DNA of 49,250 nucleotides from positions 1-49,250 of the forward strand of contig JAQVCT010000018.1 in NCBI GenBank assembly GCA_028689655.1, written 5' to 3'. Both the position numbers and the translations under genes were made by a program. The stretch comes from Lachnospiraceae bacterium (lineage in GTDB: Bacteria; Bacillota; Clostridia; Lachnospirales; Lachnospiraceae). Under the pieces are notes generated by a model. The model did not search any database, had not been told where the DNA came from, and was given only the letters and a program-made list of their open reading frames with translations. How positions within the stretch are numbered: the first letter of the stretch is position 1; every line of letters starts with the position of its first letter. This document shows, piece by piece, positions 1 to 8,585 of this stretch.

Positions 1-117
1 CAGAAAGAATTTTATAAAATCATGATCAGAGAACGTAAGGAAAAAATACTGGATTATGCAATGGAACAGCTGTTAAAGGCGGAACAAAAAGAAACACCAG
101 AGATTACCATGCAGTGA
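1..117 (+). CDS. C-terminal end of an unidentified protein (cut by window edge)
   Basis: An open frame enters from the left edge and stops with TGA at 115-117. The 38 visible residues are charged and probably helical (KIMIRERKEKILDYAMEQLL) and end in PEITMQ. No domain can be named from so short a tail. A hairpin with a T-run follows at 137-169, which supports this being a genuine gene end. The family is unknown. Confidence 0.5.
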   Translation, partial: QKEFYKIMIRERKEKILDYAMEQLLKAEQKETPEITMQ

Positions 118-136
118 ATGAAATAAAGAGAGACAG

Positions 137-169
137 AGTATCAGACTTTTACGGTTTGGTACTTTTTTT
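137..169 (+). terminator. Rho-independent terminator after the first partial gene
   Basis: The arms at 137-146 (AGTATCAGAC) and 154-163 (GTTTGGTACT) can pair over ten positions, two of them G-U, around a seven-base loop. A run of seven T follows. It lies 20 bases after the stop at 117. Confidence 0.6.
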
Positions 170-242
170 CTGCCATTTTTTAGAAAGAGAGGAATCTTAT
201 TTACATGAATTAGGTAATTGCGAAACAAGTTTGCAATCTTGA

Positions 243-369
243 TTTAAAACAGGGAAGGGCAAATGGGAAAAGCAACTACAATTTATAGAGCATTTTGAAT
301 CGACAAATCCAAAGGAAGTATTTGAGGCGGAAATTACAGACTTCTTTAATCTGCCTGTTAAAATATAAA
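243..369 (+). pseudogene. Possible decayed C-terminal gene fragment
   Basis: One frame with no start codon and a stop just upstream encodes about 41 residues of ordinary protein composition (QLQFIEHFESTNPKEVFEAE), ending at TAA 367-369. It reads like the end of a gene whose front is lost. I do not recognise the family. A chance open frame is the alternative. Confidence 0.25.
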
Positions 370-394
370 ACATACTGGATATATATAAAACCTG

Positions 395-423
395 TTGAGC
401 GAAAAATAAGAATATGATAAAAT
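395..423 (+). promoter_or_regulatory. Sigma-A type promoter for the DUF1413/ATL pair
   Basis: TTGAGC (395-400) and TAAAAT (418-423) are separated by exactly 17 bases. An AGGAAAGGAG ribosome binding site follows at 433-442, ahead of the ATG at 450. Confidence 0.6.
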
Positions 424-449
424 AGCATTATTAGGAAAGGAGAATAGAA

Positions 450-818
450 ATGTCAAAGGTTATAAACATTACACTTACAGATGAAGAGTACGAAGAATTA
501 AATATTAAAGCTCAAGATGTCACTGTTAATCAATTTATTAAAAACATTCTTTTTCCGAATAATGATTTTAATAAATGGTTTCCGGAACTAAAAAAAAGGG
601 TTGAAGAACTTTCGGATAATACCCAGTTTAATATTAGAATAGTGATGGCTACAGATTGGATGAAAATACCAAAGGGGATTAGATTAGCCCTTGGAAGGGT
701 ATTTTATCAACAGGTAGATTGTGGAAATATAGATAGTGTTAGGGTATTAGAACTAGATGCTAATAAGACACAGTGGTATGAGAAAACAAGTTTAGAAGGC
801 GGTTGTGATAATGAATAG
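450..818 (+). CDS. DUF1413-like small protein
   Basis: A 122-residue protein. The N-terminal 35 residues (INITLTDEEYEELNIKA) look like a ribbon-helix-helix type segment, with a beta strand followed by two short helices. The C-terminal half carries the run WMKIPKGIRLALGRVFYQQV, which I recognise as typical of DUF1413 proteins. Function is not established. It has its own promoter and a strong ribosome binding site, and its last codons overlap the start of the alkyltransferase-like gene (stop 818, next ATG 811), so the two are translationally coupled. A DNA-binding or regulatory role is inference from the N-terminal shape only. Confidence 0.7.
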   Translation: MSKVINITLTDEEYEELNIKAQDVTVNQFIKNILFPNNDFNKWFPELKKRVEELSDNTQFNIRIVMATDWMKIPKGIRLALGRVFYQQVDCGNIDSVRVLELDANKTQWYEKTSLEGGCDNE

Positions 819-1098
819 TAGTATATCAATTAGTATACAAAAGAAAATTGATAGTATTGTTATTTCTGTAGCAAAGGGAGAGGTGATAACATTTGGTGAG
901 ATAGCGGAAAAAATATGGGGAAAAAAGAATTGTGCCAGTTTGGTAGGACGTTATATTTTTTTACAAAGAGAAAGAGAAGATTATCCATGGTGGCGAGTCG
1001 TGAATGCTTGTAGAGGTCGATATCATCCAGTTGCAAATGCTTTTGCAATTAAGATGTTAGAAGTAGAAGGACACGTATTGCAAAATGGTAGATTTTGA
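811..1098 (+). CDS. Alkyltransferase-like (ATL) DNA-binding protein
   Basis: This 95-residue protein matches the DNA-binding domain of O6-alkylguanine-DNA alkyltransferases: GEVITFGEIAEKIWG (helix-turn-helix entry), LVGRYI with the Arg47 finger, and PWWRVVN at 59-65. In true alkyltransferases this motif is PCHRV, and the Cys accepts the alkyl group. Here Trp60 replaces it, as in ATL proteins, which bind O6-alkylguanine without repairing it and flag the lesion for nucleotide excision repair. The start is ATG 811 with AGAAGGCGG just upstream; an in-frame GTG at 805 is less likely. It overlaps the DUF1413 gene by eight bases. Family assignment is from motifs; the role in this cell is inference. 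Confidence 0.75.
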   Translation: MNSSISISIQKKIDSIVISVAKGEVITFGEIAEKIWGKKNCASLVGRYIFLQREREDYPWWRVVNACRGRYHPVANAFAIKMLEVEGHVLQNGRF

Positions 1099-1613
1099 TC
1101 GTATGCACATAATGGGGAGGGGATATGTTATGTATTATTGGGACAAAAAACTTTCATCGACGGTAAGTGCCAAATCTCACGCTCCCCATTAATTTAAGTG
1201 CCGCTATTTGCGACGCTTACTGTAACAATCTGCCGAGAGTGTTTTAGACCGCGGCATCCATCTTTTCACCTTCCTTCACCCAATCCATTAGTTAAAATAT
1301 TTCAACTAAAAAAATACCGCATCACTTAATTTGAGATAAGGTTACAGCATTTTTAAATATTTGCAATTTTGAAAGGTTATTTTCCAGCTTTGTAGGGCAT
1401 ATTTTTAGTTATTTTCCTATTTTGCAGGGAATCTCACATGTGGGATTGATATGGGCGAGAATTATAATAAGTCAAAAAAGAATAATCCTGATGTGAAGCA
1501 TTGTCCAGCGGAGAAGATGGAGTATATAAAAGAAGCATTAAGATATTTTAATGTAATATAGTAAAAGCACAATATATGAATTGAACAAACAAGTTTTGGA
1601 AAGGAGAAAGGTT
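1099..1613. other. Gene-poor AT-rich stretch with two short possible ORFs
   Basis: About 515 bases without a convincing gene. A 20-codon frame at 1130-1192 (MYYWDKKLSSTVSAKSHAPH) has a strong GGGGAGGGG site in front. A 36-codon frame at 1451-1561 (MGENYNKSKKNNPDVKHCPA) has a weak one. Between them are two imperfect copies of TTATTTTCC followed by a TTTG(T/C)AGGG block, near 1378-1435. The stretch looks like remnants of lost genes. No known RNA or att site could be identified. Confidence 0.4.
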
Positions 1614-2582
1614 ATGTCTAGCATTTACGATTGGCAGAAACAATTTGATACAATAAATAGAACTACTAATATGTTAAATTCAATTTCTGACCAGATAGGT
1701 ATTGTAAGTAGGTTTGGAGGTATGTCATCATTGTTTGAAGCATATAGTAATCAGTTAAATGCTTTAAGTAGTATCAATAATGTACAAATAACATCTGGAT
1801 TATGGAACAGGCAATTTAAAACATATAGGGTATTACAGGGGATGGATTTTTCAAATATATTTGGAATGCAAGAGTCAATGAAAAATATGATGACGAATTA
1901 TGATTTCTCAGCATTAACATCTACATTTGAGAATTTTAATAAATTAAATAACTCTTCGTCTATAGCTAATATGTACTCAGCAATAGTAAGTTCATCCGCC
2001 GCATTAAGGGTGTATGATTCTTTCAAATTTACAAATGCGATACAAAATGCTTTTAGTAAATTTGATTGGTCTAATTCAATTCATGTATTAGATATACTTG
2101 AAGAAGTTACGGAACAATATATTCTAGACAATGAACTTGATGAAACTGCAAGTGAAGAAATTAGAGATGTTGTTACAATTAAGGACGGAAAGTTATTAAC
2201 AAACCAACAAAGAAAGGTATGGGAAGTGTACATATATCCGTTTTTAGTTTCACTATTCTTTTTTATATTAAGTTCTAATCAGCCACAATCAGTAGACACA
2301 ACCAATATAATAGAAGTTAATAATTATTATACAGTTGAGGTCGGGATGGATGTTAACACTTTGAATGATTATAACTTTCGTATGATATATAAGGATAATG
2401 TTATGCCAAGAATTAAGCCTGATTGTTCTTCAAGAGTGGTTGGGCATCTTCCGATGGGGAAAATTGTATGTGTGGTTGATAAATATAAAAAGTGGATTGA
2501 AATAACATGGAAAAATGACGAGGGTGAATATTTTTCAGGATGGATTCAAAATTATAAGATAGTAGAGTTCAAAGAAAGGTAA
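1614..2582 (+). CDS. Membrane-anchored protein with C-terminal SH3-like domain
   Basis: The start is ATG 1614 with AAGGAG at 1601-1606; an upstream in-frame TTG at 1581 lacks a site. The protein is 322 residues. Residues 1-200 are hydrophilic, rich in Ser, Asn and Phe, and contain recurring short segments such as FDWSNSI and YDFSALTSTF, suggesting a helical repeat. One hydrophobic segment lies near 207-224 (VYIYPFLVSLFFFIL). Residues about 250-322 resemble a bacterial SH3-like domain (VVGHLPMGKIVCVVDKYKKW...WI). I cannot name the N-terminal family. Position beside defence-like genes makes a defence or surface-sensing role possible, but nothing in the sequence proves it. Confidence 0.65.
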   Translation: MSSIYDWQKQFDTINRTTNMLNSISDQIGIVSRFGGMSSLFEAYSNQLNALSSINNVQITSGLWNRQFKTYRVLQGMDFSNIFGMQESMKNMMTNYDFSALTSTFENFNKLNNSSSIANMYSAIVSSSAALRVYDSFKFTNAIQNAFSKFDWSNSIHVLDILEEVTEQYILDNELDETASEEIRDVVTIKDGKLLTNQQRKVWEVYIYPFLVSLFFFILSSNQPQSVDTTNIIEVNNYYTVEVGMDVNTLNDYNFRMIYKDNVMPRIKPDCSSRVVGHLPMGKIVCVVDKYKKWIEITWKNDEGEYFSGWIQNYKIVEFKER

Positions 2583-2801
2583 CCGCTTCAAAGCAAGTAC
2601 TTTTTCGTTCTACTTCTCCACGGAGTTTGAGGCGTCTATAGTTATGGAATATAGATAAATACGAAAAATTTTTAACAAAATCAGTACAAAATTGTTGTGT
2701 TCTGTTTTTTAAAAGTGTAGCAAGATCCCATTTGGAAAATATAATTTCAGAGGACACTTGAAATATGCTGGAAAATCATAGATTTTGTGCAGGAGACTAT
2801 T

Positions 2802-3218
2802 ATGGAATACACTTCAGAACAGATAAGTAATGCATATTTAAAAATATTAGAACTCCTTCATATCGTAAGCGATTTGGAGGAATCCTTTCCTGGCAGACAT
2901 TTTACATTAGATGGTCACTTGGCTGGTTCAATTGGTGAGATAATGGCAGCATACTACTATGGAATAGAACTCTACGAAGCATCTGAACCGACACATGATG
3001 GCAAAACCAGTGACGGAAAAGAAGTTCAAATAAAGATTACACAGCAGGATCGAGTAGTAATCAATGAAGAATCAGAGTATCTTGTAGTATTATTTTTGAA
3101 CTGTTCAACTGGGGAAATATCAGAAATATATAACGGAACAGGTGCAATGCCTTGGGATACTGCTTATATTTATGAAAAACATAATACCAGATATATGATG
3201 GTTTCGAAGCCTGATTGA
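2802..3218 (+). CDS. PD-(D/E)XK nuclease-like protein (DUF6998-like)
   Basis: The start is ATG 2802 behind AGGAG (2791-2795); GTG 2787 is an alternative. The protein is 138 residues. The core reads GSIGEIMAAYYYGIEL (Glu46), then THDGKTSDGKEVQIKIT, giving Asp66/Asp71 followed by Gln76-Ile-Lys78. This spacing is that of a restriction-endonuclease fold active site with a QxK variant. I recall very similar proteins being grouped as DUF6998. It lies one base from the next gene, which encodes a zinc-ribbon protein, so the two probably work together. Nuclease activity is inferred from the fold signature; it could also be a non-catalytic DNA-binding relative. Confidence 0.65.
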   Translation: MEYTSEQISNAYLKILELLHIVSDLEESFPGRHFTLDGHLAGSIGEIMAAYYYGIELYEASEPTHDGKTSDGKEVQIKITQQDRVVINEESEYLVVLFLNCSTGEISEIYNGTGAMPWDTAYIYEKHNTRYMMVSKPD

Positions 3219-3219
3219 A

Positions 3220-3540
3220 ATGGATAAGAATGTTGTTGTGTCAGATAGAATCCCTATGATTCATAAAATTGAGAAATATGTAAAATCATCGAAAACCACT
3301 GTTGAGAAAGCCAATATTGGTGATGAAAAGAATACAACGTCTATGACTAGTGGAAAGTCTGGAAAAACGTTAGTTGAGGGATACATAAATAGGAACAACC
3401 AGAAAAATTGCGGGTGCACCGGAAAAGAAGGAAATCATGAGGGACAGAAGCTATATAGAATGAAATGCCTGAACTGTGGTTTTGAATATGAAGCCAATGG
3501 GTGCGACGTATGGCTTAGAAAATGCCTAAAATGTCAGTAG
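3220..3540 (+). CDS. Small protein with C-terminal zinc ribbon
   Basis: A 106-residue protein beginning one base after the preceding stop. Residues 1-60 are low in hydrophobicity, rich in Lys/Thr/Ser and probably disordered. The tail has two Cys pairs (MKCLNCGFEY... and RKCLKCQ), a zinc-ribbon knuckle arrangement, preceded by an extra CGC cluster. Zinc ribbons of this sort usually bind nucleic acid or partner proteins. There is no clear ribosome binding site, so translation is probably coupled to the nuclease-like gene upstream. No family was recognised. Confidence 0.55.
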   Translation: MDKNVVVSDRIPMIHKIEKYVKSSKTTVEKANIGDEKNTTSMTSGKSGKTLVEGYINRNNQKNCGCTGKEGNHEGQKLYRMKCLNCGFEYEANGCDVWLRKCLKCQ

Positions 3541-3956
3541 AGATTTCTAGCAATTGGAGATACTATGTTTAGAAGGAAATAGCAGAGAACAGAATTTGAT
3601 AAGACAGGAAATCATGCTGGTTCGTAATGACATAGATTTGGACACATTTATGGAAGAATATGATGTATCTGTGGTGACTAAGAATGGTAGAATTGCAGAT
3701 TTTGGGATATTTTTGTAAAATCAAGAGAAAAATTGAAGTGGGGAGATGAAGGAGCCATGACAACAGAAAGTGTGTGAATGAGGTGAAACGGATCAATGGT
3801 GCAGTGAATTTTGAGAAGGCGTATGAATTTCAACATCCGTAAATCAGTAAAAAAGGGTCGGAAATGACAGGCGTTTTTCAAATAGTAAAAAATGGTAGGA
3901 CATGGTAAAATAGTAAACAAGTGATGAAAGATCTACGAAAGGATAAAGGTATAAAT
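3541..3956. other. Degenerate spacer with a broken reading frame
   Basis: This stretch contains a frame at 3554-3718 with only a TTG start, encoding QEIMLVRNDIDLDTFMEEYD and ending VTKNGRIADFGIFL, and a second fragment ending EKAYEFQHP near 3840 in another frame. Both have protein-like composition but no intact start, suggesting a gene broken by frameshifts. It forms the leader of the large helicase gene. No clear promoter could be fixed. Confidence 0.35.
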
Positions 3957-6900
3957 ATGGGGGACATCCATCAACTGACTGAGTATTTTAAGGATTACGA
4001 TTTTTATGATAATGTTCTGTCGGCGGAAGTAAGGGATAAGGAAGCGGAAGATATTTTACTGGAAAAATGTGATTTCGCATATGTATCCTCCAGACTGAAA
4101 AATTGGAAGCTGGAGAAAATTGTACATATATTAAAAGCCAGGGAGCCCTCCAACCATAAGAGTGAGCTTAAGACCGTTGTAGAAGAATATGTGGACCATA
4201 AAATTTCCATGGAGGAACTGTTTGAGCGACTCAAATTAAGGTCGCAAAATTTTTTACAGGGAGTGAAAAGTGACGTCAACGCCATTGAACAGAGCTCCAG
4301 GTTCTTTGTATTTTATCCTGTACTTTTAAATCGAAAGAAGGGTACACAGCAGCCGGTGTTTACATTTTCCTGCGAATGCACGGAGGAAGCGCTCCAGATT
4401 CAGAAAGCATTTGTCAATAAAAATGTTCTTACCCTGATGCTCTCACAGAAGATGGAGATGGATTTATCGGATGTCAAAACCTCCTACGGAGAGAAAATGG
4501 ACGAAATGGTATCTGCGGTGGACGCACTTCATCCGTCCGCTCTTTTTTCACAGATGTATCAGACCATATGCGGGGAATTTAGGCATATTTTCGGGGTGGA
4601 TCTGGCCGAATTCAGGGTAACCGGGGAGTGGCAGTTGCTTGAGAAGGCAATGATTTCATTTCAATCCTCGGAGGCAGTCATTGAAAATTGTTTCCGTGAT
4701 GAGATGGAAACAATGGAGCGATTTATCAGTCAGGATGGCATTTTACCGGAAACAGTGAAGCAATATATGGGACTTGCTAACTATCAGCCACAGGATATCG
4801 GTGAGGTTTCGTTTGCGGCAAGCCATTTGGGGAGTTATCAGGCCAATTATCCAGTGAACCAGAAGCAATGGAAATTGATGCAGCTTGCGAATCGGTCAAA
4901 GATTTTATGTGTGGAAGGCCCTCCTGGGACAGGAAAGACCACTCTGTTAAAGGAAATGATCGCGGATGCAATGGTACAGAAGGCGGATGCCCTGCTGTCG
5001 GTGTGGGATCAGCCCTGGACGGATATGGGGAAAGAGGGAAAGGATATCAGTCGCTCTCCGCTAGGGGGTAAAAATCTGTACTCCATTATCATAAGCAGTA
5101 CCAATAAAAAGCCGATTGATAATATTGGAATTGAAATGTTGAAGGAGCTTCCGTTCTTTTCTGAATATGCGCGTACGATTCACGGGTTAGCGGATGGAGA
5201 AAATGCTAAGAATAACGGAGGAGAAGAGAGGGAAGAAAAGATTGAGGAGACCGGCGATGGATTTGGCAGCAAGATTTACAAGGATCCTGACAGTAAGTCC
5301 CACAAAGAACACCAAGAGGAAAAAACGGAATATTCAGGCATATTTTGTGCTAGGATGGGCAAAGCAAAACGTATAGAGGATTTTTATTTACTTGTCTTCC
5401 AGCCGTTTCTTGCCTATCTGGAAGGAAAAGAGATAACGGCGGAAGAGGAAAAGGCCACAAAAGACTGCTATATGGAACTGCACGCCAAAATGGAACATAT
5501 AAACAATGCAATATCCGATTTTCTTTCTTTGCGGGATATATATGGAGCCGGGTTTACCGTCCTTTCTTCCAAAGAGCTGGATGAGAGACAGAAAACACTT
5601 GTGACAGAATCCGATCAGCTGGCCATGGAGAACGAGACGTACCAGCATAGATTCAGGGAGATTCAGGAGCAGCAGGAGGATAACGAGAGCCAAAAAACCC
5701 GTTTGAATTATGAGCTGTCCATGGCGGAAAATGAGAACAGCATTGCCAAAGAACAGCTTCGTAAACTCTATTCCGATCTGGAGGAATATGAGAGCATAAG
5801 AGGAATCAAGAAGCTATTTGGTTTCCTGTTTTCCAGGGTACGTGAGATTCGAGCCGTTTATGGTTCGGCACATCAAATCCGTGATATGATTGAAGAGGAA
5901 AAGGGCAAGTGCAGCAATCGGGAGGCAGGAATGAACCAGCTTCGACGGGACATTTCCCAGGCAGAGGAGAGCCGGGAGAGGCTGTCCGTGGAGGCAGAGG
6001 AGGTTCAGAAGCATCTGTCGTTCAACTGTTCCATGGCCGCACAGAATCAAAAAGAACAGAAAAAATTAAAGGAGTTCCTGGGATATATTGCCGAGGTAGA
6101 ACAGGAGGTACAAGTCTCTGCAGACCAGTGGATGAATCTGGAACCATATAAGATATACAGTTTGCCGAAGGTGTATGGACTTCGCAACCAGCTTTTCTTG
6201 GCGGCCTTATCCCTGTTTGAGAGCTATATCATACTCCACAAAAAGCCAATTCTGAACAATCTGAAGCTGTTGCTTACAAAAATGCATGGAGATAATGGAA
6301 ATAGTTTTTATAACTGGTGCAGCGTTCTGTATAATGGGGACGCACCTTATAAAGTGGAACGGGCGGATTTGGTTCGGATATTATGGGAGACATTTTTTAT
6401 GTGTTTCCCAGTTGTGACAACGACGCTTCATTCCTTCCGCAAAAGTGTGTTTGCAATGGTGCCGAATTTATTTGATATGCTGTTGATTGATGAGAGCGGA
6501 CAGATTGTTCCATATTATGTGCTAGGTCCACTGTACCGTGTGAGACGGGCGGTCTTTGTGGGTGATGTGAACCAGATTGAACCGATTAAAAATGTTCCGG
6601 TCGGTTTGCTGAAAACGAAATATACGAAGAGACTGGGGGAGGTGCAGTATAAGCGGTTCTGTCTGGATCATGCCAGTGTCCAGAGCTATGCAAGGAGAGC
6701 CAGTGATTTTTGTGAGATGGTGGGCAACAGAAGAGGAGGCGTGATCTTAAATGAGCACAGGCGGTGCGAACCAGCGATCATGGCATTTTCCAATGAACTG
6801 GTGTATGAACATGTTTTGGAGCTCATAGGGGAAAATGATCATAACAAGTTATTTGGCAGTAATCTGGTTGCATTTGATATAAGAGGACTCAAAGCAGACC

Positions 6901-7922
6901 AGCATTGTAACCAGGCAGAGATTCAGGCGTGCAAAGAGATTATTCAGCTTTTTGTAGAAAAGTATGGGGAAGAGGTGAAGCAGGATATCGGCATTATTAC
7001 ACCATTTTCTAAGCAGGCGTCCATGCTTCGAAAGGAGATTCGAGATGTGGAGACCGGAACCGTTCATGTATTTCAGGGGGCTGAGAAAAAATACATTTTG
7101 TTTTCCTGTGTTGTGGATGATACGGAGGAGACACTGGGATTGTACAAGTTTATCGGAGAAAAATGCAATCTGCTCAATGTAGCATTTTCACGTGCAGAAA
7201 AACAGTTTATATTTGTTGGAAATATTCAGGTGGCAAAGTGCAGTAGAAATTATTTAAAAGAGGCCGTCCGAATGATTGGAACGTATGGGAAGGTATTTAG
7301 TTTCTTTGACACAGGTTATCTTACCACGGATGATGTTCTTTCAATGGATAATTTCATTGCAGAGGAAACGGTAATACGGGTATTGTCCGGGAAACAGAGG
7401 TGTTTCGAATCGGATCAAATAGGAGAATATCTGAACCTGAAGATCCCCCATAACATCATTGATACATCGCAGCTTCACAATGAAATATTGAATGAAATAT
7501 TGTCAATGACAAGCAGCAGTATCCACATTATATCCCCATGGATTGGACGTAATGTTGTTACAGACGATATGCTGAAAATAATTCGAAACAAAACAAAGGC
7601 CGGGATTAAGATTCACATTATATTTGGCTATAAAGCAGAGAAATGCTCTCTGATTGATATTGATGATCTGGTGAGCCAGGATATTCCCTGGGGCAGGGAA
7701 GCAGAGGTCCAGGTAATCCGCAGTTTGTTGGAAATCTTGGGTAAGGATCTTGAATATCTTCCTCCATCCCATGTGAAGCTTCTGCTGGCGGATGACAAGT
7801 ATCTGTTTATTGGTTCTTTAAACTGGCTGTTTAACAGTGGTAAGACGGCGCAGAAGGAAATTAGCTGCCTGATTACCAATAAGGACACGATACAGTATGT
7901 GAAGAAACGATTTCTGAGTTGA
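3957..7922 (+). CDS. SF1 (Upf1/DNA2-type) helicase fused to phospholipase D domain, Mokosh type II (MkoC)-like
   Basis: A 1321-residue protein. ATG 3957 is chosen because AAAGG lies eight bases before it; in-frame ATG 3924 is possible. Residues about 1-310 are an unassigned N-terminal region. Walker A is GPPGTGKTT near 321. A long coiled coil spans about 540-730. Walker B is LLIDESGQ near 845, followed by VGDVNQIEPI. Motif V is TGTVHVFQGAEKKY and motif VI is LNVAFSRAEKQF. The C-terminus has a PLD half-site, HVKLLLADDKYLFIGSLN, with His1272 and Lys1274. COG1112-type helicase plus C-terminal PLD in one chain is the published architecture of type II Mokosh (MkoC), an antiphage system. The neighbouring nuclease-like and toxin-like genes fit a defence island. 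Other helicase-PLD proteins remain possible. Confidence 0.8.
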   Translation: MGDIHQLTEYFKDYDFYDNVLSAEVRDKEAEDILLEKCDFAYVSSRLKNWKLEKIVHILKAREPSNHKSELKTVVEEYVDHKISMEELFERLKLRSQNFLQGVKSDVNAIEQSSRFFVFYPVLLNRKKGTQQPVFTFSCECTEEALQIQKAFVNKNVLTLMLSQKMEMDLSDVKTSYGEKMDEMVSAVDALHPSALFSQMYQTICGEFRHIFGVDLAEFRVTGEWQLLEKAMISFQSSEAVIENCFRDEMETMERFISQDGILPETVKQYMGLANYQPQDIGEVSFAASHLGSYQANYPVNQKQWKLMQLANRSKILCVEGPPGTGKTTLLKEMIADAMVQKADALLSVWDQPWTDMGKEGKDISRSPLGGKNLYSIIISSTNKKPIDNIGIEMLKELPFFSEYARTIHGLADGENAKNNGGEEREEKIEETGDGFGSKIYKDPDSKSHKEHQEEKTEYSGIFCARMGKAKRIEDFYLLVFQPFLAYLEGKEITAEEEKATKDCYMELHAKMEHINNAISDFLSLRDIYGAGFTVLSSKELDERQKTLVTESDQLAMENETYQHRFREIQEQQEDNESQKTRLNYELSMAENENSIAKEQLRKLYSDLEEYESIRGIKKLFGFLFSRVREIRAVYGSAHQIRDMIEEEKGKCSNREAGMNQLRRDISQAEESRERLSVEAEEVQKHLSFNCSMAAQNQKEQKKLKEFLGYIAEVEQEVQVSADQWMNLEPYKIYSLPKVYGLRNQLFLAALSLFESYIILHKKPILNNLKLLLTKMHGDNGNSFYNWCSVLYNGDAPYKVERADLVRILWETFFMCFPVVTTTLHSFRKSVFAMVPNLFDMLLIDESGQIVPYYVLGPLYRVRRAVFVGDVNQIEPIKNVPVGLLKTKYTKRLGEVQYKRFCLDHASVQSYARRASDFCEMVGNRRGGVILNEHRRCEPAIMAFSNELVYEHVLELIGENDHNKLFGSNLVAFDIRGLKADQHCNQAEIQACKEIIQLFVEKYGEEVKQDIGIITPFSKQASMLRKEIRDVETGTVHVFQGAEKKYILFSCVVDDTEETLGLYKFIGEKCNLLNVAFSRAEKQFIFVGNIQVAKCSRNYLKEAVRMIGTYGKVFSFFDTGYLTTDDVLSMDNFIAEETVIRVLSGKQRCFESDQIGEYLNLKIPHNIIDTSQLHNEILNEILSMTSSSIHIISPWIGRNVVTDDMLKIIRNKTKAGIKIHIIFGYKAEKCSLIDIDDLVSQDIPWGREAEVQVIRSLLEILGKDLEYLPPSHVKLLLADDKYLFIGSLNWLFNSGKTAQKEISCLITNKDTIQYVKKRFLS

Positions 7923-7956
7923 TATTGATTCTGCCTTGGTTGAATATGTTGAATAG

Positions 7957-8151
7957 TTAGATTCTATGCTGGCTTCTGGAAATAGAAAATTATTGGCAGA
8001 TTCCGCTAAGGTGAGTTATGAGCGGGCAATGAAAAAAGCAAAAGAGGAATATAAGAAATATCAGAGCAAATGGTGGCTCATGGGAGGATGGAACAAAAAC
8101 TGTGTAGGATTCAAACAAAAAAACATTTGTAATGGTATCGGAGGATTTTGA
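7957..8151 (+). pseudogene. Fragment of a RhuM-family (virulence RhuM) protein
   Basis: The frame encodes LDSMLASGNRKLLADSAKVS followed by YERAMKKAKEEYKKYQSK. This is the conserved C-terminal pattern of RhuM proteins (a small helical block ending in an A-E-Y-K-Y-Q motif). The usual 200-plus residues in front are absent, a stop precedes the fragment, and after KKYQSK the sequence changes character as if frameshifted. It is a remnant. An intact RhuM-related gene occurs at 13774. Confidence 0.45.
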
Positions 8152-8585
8152 AGCTGCGATGGCATCAGGTCTAATTGCTTCTAACCATGGTGGCTTTCAA
8201 TCCAATGCAGAAATGAAAAAATACAATCAACAGGCAGCATTATAGGGATATGTAGGAACATATGTCAGTTATCATTTTGTAAATAAAGAGGGTACTTTGG
8301 CGAGATACAAATTATGGAATTACGAAATAATTTTGCCAATGAGAAGGTGCAGGAAACCAAAAAGAATTTTCAAGATGCGGTACCTTGATGATATACATTG
8401 CTATTTTGATTGAGTATATCCTGCAAAGGTGATTGTTTCAGCAGGGTATAATGATTTGAATTGTGAAAGAGAGTATTATTACTGATACTTGTAAGATGAG
8501 TCAAACAAACGGATATTTCAAACGTCTTAGCCACATACTAGAGTAAAAAGATATAAATAAAACAAATGGGGCAGGGAGATCGAGA
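8152..8585. other. Decayed coding sequence before splB-like gene
   Basis: No intact gene is present. A short frame near 8126-8245 (VSEDFEAAMASGLIASNHGG) has protein-like composition but is closed by stops on both sides, and further short fragments follow. It looks like remains of one or more deleted genes. A GGGAGA ribosome binding site at the right end belongs to the next gene. Confidence 0.35.
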
